Positions 36,601-48,338 are shown, numbered from the stretch's first letter. The stretch is DNA of 64,000 nt from Anthoceros angustus (GCA_010909165.1 MU008169.1:1612001-1676000); one strand, 5' to 3'. Notes: generated by a model not told the origin, from the sequence alone. Numbers and translations: made by a program.

Positions 36601-37840
36601 CACAAGGCGCATGGTGCTCCTCCGGGGAGCACATGGGCGGCCCGGGAGGCGAGGAAGGCGGAAGCTCTCGGCCGCATCGAGGAGGAAGCGGGAGGCGAAA
36701 ATCTGGTCCATTCAGCGGGGCCGGACTAAGTTTCTTCAGTGGGTGGCGGTGAGCGAACATAGGAGGCCCAAGCACGAGCCGAGGATCTCTGCCGAAGGAG
36801 GAGGCCGCAGAGGCGGAGAGGGCTCGCGACCTAGTGAGGCGGCCCACCGCCCAACATCGGACCAGTGAGGCTCGGTGAAGGCGGCGGGAGGTGGAGGAAG
36901 CCGTGAGGAGGCGGGAGGTCGGCCGGGATCACTATCGGCGTGATCGGGCGGGTGGAGGGAGGCAATTTGGGAGTGGCCGCAGCCAACTCAAGGCCGAGCG
37001 GTGAGCGCAGTCGAGCCGTGAGGAGGCGCTGGAGGTCGGCCACGGGAGATAGGGGACCTCGAGTGCAGTGCAGGAGGTAGAAGGCGGCGGGAGGCTGGAG
37101 GGCCAAAGAAGGTGAGGCTCCGGACCTACTCGGGACCTAAGGGTCCCGATTAGGTCCGAGAGCCCGACTCGCTCCGATCGTATGGAGGTCCTTGGCGGAG
37201 AGATGCCCCGCCCCCACAGGACTTCTTGGGGGCCTCACTGGCGCCGTGGAAGAGACACGGGTCACAGCTACCGTCATGGACGGTATGCTCTGGGTCTCGG
37301 ACTACCGAGAAGACCCGGAGGTGGAGGCCACAAGGAGGCGCATGGTGCTCCTCCGTGAGCACATGGAGGCGGCCCAGAGGCGAGGAGGAAGGCGGAAGCT
37401 CGGCCGCATCGAGGAGGAAGCCGGAGGCCGAAGAAGTCCGTCCATTCAGCGGGACGGACTAAGTTTCTTCACCGGGTGAGCAAAGGTGCATAGGAGGCCC
37501 AAGCACGAGCCGAGGATCTCTGCCGACGAAGGAGGGAGGCGCAGCAGGAGGCGGAGAGGGCTCGCGACCCGAGGCGGCCCACCGCCCAACATCGACCCGA
37601 GGTGGAGGCCACAAGGAGGGAGGCGGAAGCCGGAAGGTCGGCCGGGATCACTATCGACGTGATCGGAACCGGTGGAGGAGGAGGCGGGAGGTGGAGGCCA
37701 CAAGGAGGCGGAGGAGGAGGCCCAAGCACGAGCCGTGAGGAGGCGCTGGAGGTCGACCGGGAGATAGGGGACCTCGAGTGCAGTGCAGGAGGTAGAAGGC
37801 GGAAGCCGGAGGACAAGGATACCTTGGGCTGCAACTCCAA
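33660..37840 (+). mobile_element. GC-rich gag/transposon-like element with 730-bp tandem array
   Basis: A compositional island rich in GGAGGCGG. At 34797-35651 a 284-codon frame encodes KVDHLGDNLLVFLHALQRG, RADWGRIIFASINQEALQL and LSPFLIHVWGHANLLKEGEE, then a basic Arg/Pro/Gly-rich part (some of it with repeats such as RQRSGKKSRGG). The DWG..HVW region matches the minus-strand element at 28693-30048. Downstream are three 730-bp units whose least broken frame encodes charged coiled-coil text such as RRMVLLREHMEAAQRR. It resembles retroelement gag or putative plant transposon proteins. No reverse transcriptase, integrase or terminal repeats were recognised, and frames are broken. Confidence 0.5.
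35640..37840. repeat. Three tandem units of about 730 bp
   Basis: The marker GGGACCTAAGGGTCCCGATT occurs at 35671, 36401 and 37132, giving periods of 730 and 731. Each unit also has CACAGCTACCGTCATGGACG and a block with GGATCACTATCGGCGTGATC or a close variant (in units two and three the order is kept, and the third unit is shortened). The copies differ mainly by indels of GGAGG-type repeats. Confidence 0.9.
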
Positions 37841-38165
37841 GGCGCATTAAAGCGTGAGGGGTTCTCAACGAGAGAATCCAAGACTTGACGGGAGATAGAG
37901 CGCCCAGCCCGCTTGAAGACGGAGGAGAATGCGACGGTGCAAGGAGTTCGGCGTCGCGAGGCGGCGGAGGAAGCCGAGTCGGACGGGGATCTACCGCTGG
38001 AGAAGGAAGTGGCGGACCTCGGGAAAGGATAAGCGGAGGAAGAAAGCCTTGGAGGAGGCGGAAGCTCGGCCGCATCGAGGAGGAAGCGAGGGCTCGGCTC
38101 CATGGCCCATAAGCGGAGGAGGCTGGAGCAGCAGCAGGAGGAGGAGGTACATATGGGTTGAGAAG

Positions 38166-38505
38166 ATGTCGACAAAGTTCTCGCGGAGAAGCGAGGAGAA
38201 GCAAAGCTTTGTGCATGCAGGTGATGGCTCGGTCGAGAAAGGTGAATTGCGGTCCTCGGCGAGGCGCGACATCTGGCGGAAAGCATCCTCTTCTGAAATG
38301 CGAATCTGGAGAAAGAGTGAGTGGTATGAGGCGGGCATGGCCTTGGCGGTATGGAGGAGGATGCCCTTACTTGTGGTCACTGGCCGCCAGCTGGTTGTCT
38401 TCGCCTGCTAGTAGGGAGCAATCGGCGAGTTCCCCTCACATTCGGCGCAAACGTGGAGGATACTCTGCGTGCTGCTCTCACCGGTGGGCATCGGAAGGGA
38501 GTGAG
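38166..38505 (+). pseudogene. Truncated copy of the GT31 galactosyltransferase 5' end
   Basis: This segment matches 40002-40378: the first exon (ATG with a changed second half), intron 1 and the start of exon 2 ([10 protein letters not shown] in place of [11 protein letters not shown]). A stop codon follows in the membrane segment near 38411, and many small deletions are present. Homology ends near 38505, after which short GGGCG-type repeats begin. It lies on the same strand, 1.5 kb upstream of the parent, next to the GC-rich array. Confidence 0.85.
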
Positions 38506-38509
38506 TGTT

Positions 38510-38665
38510 GGGCGTTGGCCGCCATTGTTAGGCGTTGATTGGGCGCCATAGTTGGACGTTGGGCGCCATTGTTGGGCGTTAATTGGACACCATATTTGGG
38601 TGTTGGACACCATTGTTAGGTGTTGGGCGGCATTGTTGGGCGTTAATTGGGCGCCATAGTTGGGC
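38510..38665. repeat. Short tandem repeats around TTGGGCGCCAT
   Basis: About six degenerate copies of a 20-30-bp unit (TTGGGCG, CGCCAT and GTTGG words alternate). Confidence 0.7.
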
Positions 38666-40001
38666 TCGCAAAAACAAAATTTGATTGAAAGCAAAAGATG
38701 AAAAGTATTGAAAACTCATCGATGAAAAGATGACATACAAAAAGTTTTTGATAATGCAGAGACTACTGGAGAGATTGGGTCTGATGATGGAAATGAGAGA
38801 CTGGTTTTCTTACTCGATTTCAGATGAATTTTGAAGTGTGAAAGAGGTTGAAGTCCTAGCTTTGATATTCAAGGAGACATTTAATGTTGAACCTTCCAAG
38901 GTGGTGACTATACTCATTTTGTGTGATTCATTTACAACCATTGCATAACAATTATGTGAAACTTTTAGGGATCAATTAAAGAACAAAATTTATCCACCTT
39001 CTTAGAAAGTTACATTCTTTCTTTACAAGAAAAAACAAGAGCTGTTTAAAAGGCCATAAATTTAAAAAGAGGAAAAGAATAACCTTACCAGTAATGCCCC
39101 TCACTGCGCAGCAAGTAAGGAAGCGACAAGTGTTGGCTTCCCAGTGGTCTAGGACCTCGCCAATTCACTCCACAAAAGACTTGCACAATTCTTAGCGCTC
39201 TCAACCTCACAACACAGCACTAGGCTTTAAGTAGCCCGCTATCCACTGACGACTCGTAGGCCACCTCCTTGAGGTGCTGCTCTTTATTACAAGAATACAA
39301 CGATGGAATCTGGCTATCTACGCCTATCTACGCCCAATTGGCTACTGCCCTTGATTCAAGGACAAGCTCACTAGCTAGCTCTTCACAGCTCTCTCAACAC
39401 AAGGCTTGCAGCGCACACTTGCCTGCTATCTCTCAAAGAGTGAGTCTTATCTTCTCAAAGTCCTTGCTCTAGCCCTTATATACCCCGCAGCTTGACCTTA
39501 ACTAGGCAGCTACTAAATCTAGGGATTCTTACAGACCACTGATCATTACGAGTCCTCTCTAGGCAGCTCTTTATTTGTGGTTATAGCAATTCCTCTTTAA
39601 GAGGAGATTGCATTAACTGCATAAAGCATACAACACATGCATCTTCTCAACAGGGCAACTACTGACTTAATTTTTTACCTCTTTCAACTTTTCATCTTTC
39701 TACCTTATTTCACTAGTACCATTACTCTATTGTCAATACATGTAATAGGAAACTAGGAGTGATAGTTAATTTATTTATAATTTGAAGCTCTTTTGCCATT
39801 CCTTTTTTAACACTACTTCAAACCACCGTAAAGACTGCACCGAGCGAGGAGTTGCACCACCGTAAATAACGTACATAATTAACATCTTTCCTAGCTGGAA
39901 GACTGACTTTTTGTGGAAGACTGACTTTTTGTGGAAGACTACTCTTTCTGGAAGAGCAATTTTGTACCATACTGAGAGTGGGTGTACGCGTACATAAGAA
40001 G
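38666..40001. other. AT-rich region, possible solo LTR remnant
   Basis: No gene is supported. Around 39085-39670 the sequence has LTR-like composition (a CTTATATACC near 39473, many short direct repeats), but I could not find matching ends. The right end should contain the promoter of the galactosyltransferase. Confidence 0.3.
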
Positions 40002-41772
40002 ATGTCTGACGAAGATCTCGCGGAAGAAACGAGGAGAAGCAAAGTTTTGTGTATGCAGGCAGTAAGCTCGGTGAGGGAAAGGTGAACTGCAGTCCTCGGC
40101 AGAGGCGCGCTGACATCTGGCGGGGGGAAAGCATCCTCTTCTATGAAATGCCGAATCTGTGGAGGAAGAGTGTGGTATGAGAGCAGGCATGGCCTTCGGC
40201 AGGTATGGAGGCGGATGCCCTTACTTGTGGCCGCTGGGCTGGCTGCGCTGGTTGTCTTCGCCCTGTTGGCTGTAGTAGGGAGCAATCGGCAGAGTTCCCC
40301 TCCTGTTCAGTGCGCAAACGTGGAGGATACTCTGCGTGCTGCTCTCGCCGGTGGGCACTGGAAGGGAGGTGCGCCGAAATTTGGACGTTTATGGGGAACC
40401 CAGAGGCGGAAGGTGTTGGGTATAGTCGGGATTCAAACCGGCTTCGATTCCGCAGAGCGTCGGAAGGCCTTGCGGGCGACGTGGATGCCCTCCACTCCTG
40501 AAGGTATTTCCAGGTATCTTAGTGAGGGTTCGGCAAGCTGTCTGGGAGCTTTGCAGTGTCGGGATGTGGCGGTGTTGTGATCTTTTGTGGTGGCTGCAGT
40601 CTGGAGGAGGAAACCGGTCTGGCTTTCAGATTCGTGATCGGGCATTCGAAGGATACGAAGAAACAGGCAGCTCTGGAGGAGGAAATTGCGCAGTACAACG
40701 ACTTCATCCGGATCGACATCGAGGAAGATTATCATCGACTGAAGTATAAGACGTGCGTAAAGCTGGATTAGCGCATAGTTCCTGAGCAGTGTGACGGTCT
40801 GCTTCACTGTGAAGGTGATGATGCGGTCTGACGCTCCAGGCGCGGTGTCTCCTGGTTGCCTGCAGGTTGGCATACTTCAAGGCTGCCTTCTCGGCCTACG
40901 ATGCTAACTTCTACGTGAAGGCTGATGATGATATCTACCTTCGTCCAGGTACTGAGCCCTAGCAGCAGATTGCAATTGTTCTGTCCAGATTGCCCGTGAG
41001 GGTTTTCTGTCTCGCTACAGGATGCTAAGTGCTACAGGTTTGGTTTGGCTGTGTTTGCTGGTGCAGATCGGTTGGCAGCGTTGCTTGCCAAGGCCAGGCC
41101 TTCCGAGCGTACTTACTTGGGGTGTATGAAGAAGGGTCCCGTGATCACCGATGAAAAGCAGAAATGGTATGACTGAAATATGACTTCAGCTTTCTTGCAA
41201 GTGTGTCACAAGAGTGTGCGGTCTAACAGCTCATATTTGCAAAATGGCAGGCATGAACCCGCAGGGTACTTGCTGGGAAACGAATATTTCTTGCACGCAT
41301 ATGGACCAATTTATGCTCTTTCTAACAGAGTGGTAGAAGACATCGCTACCAGCAGCGACAGCAGGTAAGCTCTCTGCTCTTTGGCAGCTCATCTCTGTTC
41401 ACTACCAGTACCTACCTTTATTGGACTGAGGAAAACCCTCGTCCTGTGTTTGACAGCTTTCGCTACTTCGCAAACGAGGACGTTACTGTTGGTGTGTGGA
41501 TGCTCTCGATGAACGTCGACCACGAGGACAACCACGCCCTTTGTCATCGAGAGTGCAAGCCAGATTCTGTTGCTGTTTGGGACATTCCCAGATGCTCAGG
41601 TATGATATCACTCTCGTGGTTCTCTTTGCACCTTCGACGTTGGCTCTTGGCAGGCTGATGGTGAGTTGCTTTGCTTGATCCCTTGCCAGGACTCTGCCAT
41701 CCGGCACAGCAATTGCCTGTGCTTCATCAAATGGAGGCGTGTCGGAGACGGCCCCCAGTGCCCGCCGGCTGA
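40002..41772 (+). CDS. GT31 beta-1,3-galactosyltransferase (B3GALT12/13/14 type)
   Basis: A Golgi type II membrane glycosyltransferase of family GT31. Eight exons in consistent phase: 40002-40061 and 40203 onward, with the others ending near 40513, 40742, 40948, 41166, 41365, 41599 and 41772. A short cytoplasmic tail ([14 protein letters not shown]) leads to VWRR and the transmembrane anchor ([20 protein letters not shown]). The catalytic part follows the Arabidopsis At3galt12/13/14 proteins: [18 protein letters not shown] with [10 protein letters not shown], the DxD site in [63 protein letters not shown] and [15 protein letters not shown]. It probably adds galactose to cell-wall or glycoprotein glycans; the acceptor cannot be told from sequence. 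A 5' truncated copy stands at 38166. Confidence 0.92.
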
Positions 41773-41967
41773 TGTAAATATGTTTTTGACCCCGTGTAGA
41801 TCATTGGCATCCCTAACTGTTCCGCAGTATTTTTGGCAGCAGTGCTCCCGCCGAGCACTCAATTTTGAGCGGAGCTTGATCCATTCTTTTCATCCACAAC
41901 CCTTTCTTCAAGCCCAGTAAAATTCTTGTGCTCTTTCAAGTTTCCTGAGTAGTGAGCGTACTCTCAC

Positions 41968-43301
41968 CTCACCAGTGGGGTCGCCCTCGCCTGTTCCAGA
42001 GTTTGGGAGCAAAGGTGCGTCCAGCCCACCAGGACATGAGCCAGCTAGAGAGTCGGTTGACGGTGGCCAAGCTGTTGAGAAAGCTCCGGGTCTGCGCCAC
42101 GGTCCGTCTCATGTTTCTGGCTGCGTAGCCCAGCGCCGGCAGAACCACCACCGCCTCTGTTCTGGATCCTCGGGGCTGCCACAACGCTGGTTCAGTGAAG
42201 CCGAGTCGAGGGTGAAGTTACTTATCCACTCTCCCAGCTGCAACGAAGGTGTTTGTTTTCCATGACAAAAAAAAATAGAGCACACGGCATCGCTCACCTT
42301 TCGATGCTGCAGAGCCCATTCTCCGCAGACCGTCTTCTGCAGCGCGCACGGCTCGGGCCGAGCTGCGCACTCCCTCCGAAATCTCTTGCCTGCGGGACGC
42401 GCAGGCTCAGTTCTTCATCCCATATCCAACATCTTCCTTACGTCCCTCGTTCCGCTTCAGCATTTTCGATAAAAACGACTCGGCAAGCGGAACACATAGA
42501 GCAGCAGGAATAAGCGGAAGGCTTAACGATGATACCCCAGATCGCTCAGCTCCATTGTGAGGTCACTGATCTCCATTCCAGACAATCTGACAGCAGCCAT
42601 GGTCCCGGGAAGCTCTTCCCTCGCAGCATCCGCCAGCTTCTCCAGCGACTCTGCCGCCTTCTTGAAGGCCTGGCACCACACGCAAGCTCAGGTCAGGCCG
42701 GCGCGGCGGGATGACGGCAGAGTCGAGTCGAGTGGTGTCGTGCGTACCAGCAGCGTCGGAATTGCAGCCAGGAAGAGGCAGGAGAGGGTGCCGACGGCCT
42801 GATGGCACCAAACCGGAGTGGGAATGGTCAGCACGGTGGCACAGCCGCAGCAACAAAGCGCATCAAAGATGCCATGCGGCTCAGGCTCACCACACACGCA
42901 ATGAAGCCGAGGAGAACGACATGCTGGTCCGAGAGCCCGATGAACGTTGCAGTTCCAGGGGCAGTCACAGCTGTGCCCGTGCTCGCAACCAGCACGGTGT
43001 TGCCGCTGCTCTCTCCCGCGCCGGGAGCCTGCTCGGAAGAAGACTGCGCAGCCCGCACACGCCACCTCCGGCTCCCCGCCCGCTGCTGCAGCGGGGAAGG
43101 GCCAGGCGAAGAAGAAGGAGCTCTCCATCCTGCTCTCCCGGCTGCTGTCAGACGGCCAGGGGGCCGGGGATTCCTCAACCAAGCTGGCCAGGCCGCAAGG
43201 CTATCGGACCTGCTAAGCGGAGCAAACCGGACGCACCATTTCCTATCTCCGCCTCCCGCTATCTGCACGTTGGCGGATGCGATGGCTCGACCTGCCACCA
43301 T
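41968..43301 (-). CDS. Plastid-targeted DUF948-like membrane protein
   Basis: Read from the ATG at 43301. Exon 1 encodes a Ser/Arg/Ala-rich transit peptide (MVAGRAIASANVQIAGGG onward, with RVRAAQSSSEQ near its end) and a hydrophobic FIGLSDQHVVLLGFIAC segment. A small exon near 42800-42745 encodes AVGTLSCLFLAAIPTLL, which extends the membrane part. Exon 3 (about 42680-42532) encodes AFKKAAESLEKLADAAREEL and MAAVRLSGMEISDLTMELSD. The next exon encodes QEISEGVRSSARAVRAAEDG. These blocks are conserved in plant and cyanobacterial DUF948-like proteins of unknown role. The last exon (about 42184 to 41968 or 42050) can be read in two frames depending on the donor near 42295, so the C-terminus is uncertain. 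Confidence 0.72.
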
Positions 43302-43698
43302 GGCTGCGCTCCAACGCAAGGCAAAGCCTTGGCCAGCAGAAATCATGCAAAATCTGGAGAGTGAAGGTGAAATTCCATCGCTTTGTCTCTCGGCGACACA
43401 GCTGACTGCCCGTCCAGACTAGGTTTTGGAATAGGAAGAAGAAGAAGAATTTTAATTGAAGTCCACTAAGGACGGGAACTTCCACCAAATCTGCTTCCTG
43501 CCATGTGGCTGTCCTTTTGCTTCTCCACATGGACTACAAATGCTGATTGTCTGATTCGCAATGGCATCTCGTGGAGAGCATGGTGATTAGTCATGTCAGT
43601 CTATGTTACAACGTCGGCCAAAATTTCAACATCCTAGGCGTGGACGGAAGCCCTAGTGAGAATCCGGTTCTCATGTTTGTTTTTGCTGATAACTGCAG
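43302..43698. other. Intergenic between DUF948-like start and GPN1 end
   Basis: Promoter side of the DUF948-like gene and 3' flank of GPN1. No gene is seen. Confidence 0.45.
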
Positions 43699-45305
43699 CT
43701 ATCTGTCGGTATTGTTCAGACGCCTTAGTTCTTCCCCTTCGCTCTCCCCATCATCTTCATCCTCGTCCTCCAGGGCTTCATCTTCATCTTCCTCGTCCTC
43801 CTCCTCTTCTTCTTCGAGATCACCGTCCAGGGTTAAGGAATCCATGTCCTCTCTTAGCCCTGCCCGAGGGGCAGATAGGATTACTTTTTGGCCTTGCGAT
43901 TCCTGCATGTCTTGCTGCAGGCGGCCCAGGCTCGCTACTCTACGCTCCTCCTCCTTCTTCTCCCTCTCTTTCTGCTTCTGTTGTAGCTCAACCCTGCCAG
44001 CACTCGTTAGCATTAGTACAACATGGACATGACCATGACGACTGAGCCCAGTCCTGACCCATCAGATTGCACTGGACTGAGCCTTTGTCACCCACTTGTA
44101 AGTTTCCATGTACTCGGTAGCGCTTGCATCAATGGCTTCGAAGAACTGCCGCATGCCCTCCCCTGTGATAGCTGACACTCCAACATTGCGCAAATTACGA
44201 TAAAACTCATCGAGCACTAAACACAGGCTTCTGCTCAGACTGGAAGTGTAGGACGTGTCACTGTCAATGGCTGTTTGAAACGCCTCAAAGTCCTCCATCC
44301 ACTGCAAGTTGAGTAAAAACCACATCAGCTCTACAGGCAGGTCTGGCATCAGACACCAAACTACCATTCACAAGGGAGCAACAACAAGAAGCACCTCACC
44401 TCCACCGCAAACTGATGCTTAGCAACATCGACCTTGTTGAAGGCCAGGAGAAGTGGCAGCCGAGTCTTGTACAAAATGCTACAAGCATACAACATGTTGC
44501 TCATGAAAGTACTTGGGTTTGTTGCCCGAGGAGTATCCACAACATATACAACAACAGTCGGAAAAGTGGAAGCGAACGATTCCGTGATGATCGCCCCCGA
44601 TGCCGACCAGGTGAAAATCTCAATTTGCCCTGGGGTATCAATAAGAACGTAGTCCAGTGAATCTGCTCTCTTCTCCACAAGAGTCACCACCTGAGAAACA
44701 GTCGGTACGTAACAAAACTCTCATCAAACTCACAGCATGCTCACCCACGAGCGGACCCATACACCACCAAAAACCACCAAAAAACAGTGAAACCCTGACA
44801 CAATTCAAGTCACCTACCTCATCGAACTTGCTTGCAAACAGATTCAAGGAAGTGAGAATCCCCCCGTTCGGCCCCAGACGGTACTCCTTCATCACGTTCT
44901 TGTACTTAACGGTGTCCCGGATGTCGATATTGCAAGGATACGGCACCGAGGAGACGGCCGGATCCAGGTTCATTACGTAACCCCGCTTCCCCGACTGCTG
45001 CACATGGTGTACCAGGCGCTGCAGCATCGTCGTCTTCCCACTACCTGTGCAAGAAACGATGCTACTCTCGTCACACCCACAAATTCCCATACCCCAGCAC
45101 AAACCAATTCCAGTCCCAGCTCGAGACAATTCACAGACTGCAAACTCCCCACGTCCCAAAGCTGAAACGTTTCGAAGCACAAGCTGCCTGATCGCCCACC
45201 AGCCATGCCGACCACGATGATAACAATGGGCTGTTTTTTGCCGCCATCAGGCTGCCCCTGGGCCTGGGCCTGGCCCTGGCCGCTCACGGACGCCGACGCC
45301 TCCAT
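43699..45305 (-). CDS. GPN1: GPN-loop GTPase 1 (QQT2/XAB1 type)
   Basis: A cytoplasmic GTPase needed for assembly and nuclear import of RNA polymerase II. Five exons from the ATG at 45305. Exon 1 has a Gln/Gly-rich start and VIIVVGMAG; exon 2 completes the P-loop as [20 protein letters not shown], has [19 protein letters not shown], and carries the GPN motif in [13 protein letters not shown]. Exon 3 has [38 protein letters not shown] and the NKVD specificity motif in [12 protein letters not shown]. Exon 4 has the [17 protein letters not shown] helix. Exon 5 is a charged tail with long acidic runs ending LRRLNNTDR. Arabidopsis QQT2 is required in early embryo divisions. It is head to head with RH24. 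Confidence 0.93.
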
Positions 45306-45461
45306 CTCAAGAAGCTCGGAAGCTCGCTCGCGCGTATATTAATACACGTACGTAGGTGCTGTACGTATAGTAAGTAGACTTAGAGCTCGCTAGGGTTCGG
45401 GAGACCATCGCCTGAGAGTGCAGAGCTTTAGCTTGGTTGCAGAATTTCGATCCGATCTGCG
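45306..45461. promoter_or_regulatory. 156-bp bidirectional promoter of GPN1 and RH24
   Basis: The ATG codons of two divergent housekeeping genes are 156 bp apart. TAGGGTT (AACCCTA on the other strand, a telo-box core) lies at 45391-45397. A TATATTAATA run at about 45335-45344 could serve the minus gene. The short spacing implies shared regulation, which is an inference. Confidence 0.6.
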
Positions 45462-48338
45462 ATGTCGAAGCGCAAGTTCGGGTTCGAGGGATTCGGGATC
45501 AGCAAGCGGTCGAGCTACGAATTCGAGGCTGATCATGCTCCGCGGCGGATGTATGTTCCGTCGCCTTCCAGGAAGGCTGCACGGAACGAGGACGGGGATT
45601 TGGAGAACATGCAGTTCGAGCAGGAGGAGGAGGAGGAGGAAAGGGCCGGGACTGGAGAGGGTGAAGATGATGTCAAGGGGGAGCAGGGGCAGGAGGAGGA
45701 GATAGATCCTCTGGATGCCTACATGCTCGGGATTCAGGAGGAGGTTAAGAAGGCACCCACGAATCCGAGGCCGAAGCGGGAGGCTTTGGAGGACGAGGAG
45801 GATGATCCCATGGAGAGCTTTCTGAAGGCCCGGCGTGATGCGGGATTGTCTCTGGCAGCGGAGGCTCTGCACGCTGGGTATGATTCGGACGAGGAGGTTT
45901 ACGCTGCTGCCAAGGCTGTGGATGCTGGCATGGTGGAGTACGACTCTGATGATAATCCTGTCATCACGGTGGATCGGAAGAAGGTGGAACCTTTGGCGCC
46001 GCTGGATCACAGTGATATGGACTACGAGCCTTTCAACAAGGATTTCTATGAAGAGCCTCGGGCCATTTCAGGTTGGAGCTGTCAGATTGAGGGATGGGAC
46101 GAGTTGGAAATTGTGGCTTTTGGTGGGTAGATGGTGGTGAATTGTGCTTGACTCTTGTGCTGTTGCAGGTATGGCTGAAGAGGAGGTGAGTGCGTACAGG
46201 CAGTCCCTGGCAATTAAAGTGTCGGGGTTTGATGTTTCTCGGCCCATCAAGACGTTTGACCAGCTTGGTTTCGACTCCGCTCTGAGAGGCGCGATTAACA
46301 AGCAGGGTTATGAGAAGCCTACTCCTGTGCAGTGTCAGTCGTTGCCCGTGGCCCTTTCAGGTAGAGACATGATTGGCATAGCGAAGACCGGGTCGGGGAA
46401 GACTGCGGCGTTTGTGCTCCCTATGATTGTGCACATAATGGATCAGGAGGAGGTGGGGAAGGGCGAGGGGCCTATAGGGGTCATATGTGCCCCCACGCGT
46501 GAGCTGGCTCAACAGATTTATTTGGAGACGAAAAAGTTCGCCAAAGTTCATGGTATAAAGGTGTCAGGGGTTTATGGAGGGATGTCAAAATTTGAGCAGT
46601 TCAAGGAGTTGAAAGCTGGGTGCGAGGTTGTGGTGGCCACCCCCGGTCGCTTGATTGATATGTTGAAAATGAAAGCCCTGACCATGTCAAGGGCTACGTT
46701 TCTTGTACTGGATGAGGCAGATAGAATGTTTGATCTGGGATTTGAGCCTCAGATCCGGTCAATTGTGGGCCAGATAAGGCCAGACCGTCAGACTCTGCTC
46801 TTTTCAGCAACAATGCCTCGCCGGGTTGAAAGGCTTGCTCGAGAAGTTTTATCAGATCCCATACGTGTGACTGTTGGGGAAGTTGGGATGGCAAATGAGG
46901 ATATTACTCAGGTGGCAACTGTGCTTCCGGCAGATGCTGACAAGATGCCTTGGTTGCTCAACAAGCTTCCTGAGATGGTGGACGATGGAGACGTCTTGGT
47001 GTTTGCTTCTACTAAGCTTCGAGTTGAGGAAATTGAAGGAAAGCTCAAGGAAGGAGGGTTCAAGGTGGCTGCATTGCATGGAGATAAAGATCAAGCCTCT
47101 AGAATGGAAGTCCTCAGTTCTTTCAAGTCCGGAGTGTACCATGTTCTCGTGGCTACAGATGTTGCTGCTCGTGGTCTGGACATCAAGTCAATAAAGACCG
47201 TTGTGAATTTTGATATTGCCAAGGACATGGATAGTCATGTACACCGGATAGGGAGAACAGGTCGTGCTGGTGACAAAGAAGGTGTAGCTCACACACTTGT
47301 TACGCAGAAGGAAGCACGCTTTGCCGGGGAACTGGTCAACAGCATGATTGCTTCAGGACAGAATGTTTCCATGGAGCTCATGGACCTAGCAATGAAGGTA
47401 TTTGTTGATCTGGTCTTGGATTACTGTGGTGGCAATTGGCTTTCTGTGTGGCATGTCTGTTGACATGTGGACCCTTTGTCTTTTGCAGGATGGCCGCTTT
47501 CGGGCTCAAAGAGAAGGGCGGAAAGGGACTGGAGGTAAACCTCAGTCAGTCTGTTCAATTTCTGTGTACCGAGCCACGTTTACTCAAAACTGAAAGTCTT
47601 TTGTGATTGCATATGCAGGACGGGGAAAGGGGGGTGGTAAAGGTCGTGGCCGAGGCCGAGGCAACGGGGGTAGTTCAGGTGGAAATAACGCAGGTAGTGG
47701 TCGCAATGTCCGCGGTGTTGACTTTGGTATGGGCATAGGTTACAACCCTGAATCAACAAATAGAGGTAGTCCAGCTGTGTCAGCAGCTCCTCGGGAGGTT
47801 CCAAATAGAGGCACTGCAGTGGATGCGCTGAAGATGGGAATGATGGCACGTTTTAAGAACAGCTTTGTGGCAGCCTCTGCTGGTGTTGTCAGTGGTTCCA
47901 CAGGTTCTGGATCATATGCTGCAAGTGGGTCCACACCTCAGGGTCGTGTTCATGGGGCTGGAAGCAACACTGGCAGGGGTGGTCCTCCTGAAAATGGCAA
48001 GAGCCTGTCTTTTGGAGGCAGTGGGCCAACAGGAATTGGTCGAGGAACTAGGATAACTGGGTTTGCCCCTAGCACCAGTGTGAAAGGAGCAACATTGACG
48101 GGCTTCACATCAGCAAGTTCAGAAGGAACCAGCACCCAAAGCATGTCAATTTCGCAACCCATACAGGCCTCCAGCGACCCAACAGAGGGTGGAGGAGGCT
48201 CAAGGTATGTACAGGGCATTCATCTGTGGTACCTGTTTCTAGTTAACTGCATCAGAGATGTGACAAGGCGGTTTATGCTGAACATTTCTGGTGTCCTGCA
48301 GGCGAGAAAGAAAGCGTCCATCTGGCTGGGATCGGTAA
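45462..48338 (+). CDS. RH24: DEAD-box ATP-dependent RNA helicase 24 (DDX42 type)
   Basis: Five exons: 45462-46071, 46169-47397, 47489-47534, 47619-48204 and 48302-48338. They sum to 2508 nt (835 residues), all in phase. The N-terminal part is acidic with SKRKFGFEGFGISKR at the start. The helicase core in exon 2 has the Q motif (FDQLGFD with PTPVQCQ), motif I AKTGSGKT, Ia PTRELAQQ, II DEAD (VLDEADRMFDLGF), III SAT, IV FASTK, V ATDVAARGLD and VI HRIGRTGRAG. A Gly-rich C-terminal region with RGKGGGKGRGRGRGNGG ends in RKRPSGWDR. The length, domain order and end match Arabidopsis RH24, the plant counterpart of DDX42 (U2 snRNP and spliceosome assembly). Confidence 0.95.

Noticed and set aside
39085-39670. 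Solo LTR
   Set aside because: The composition is suggestive, but no matching ends, primer site or target duplication could be found by eye.
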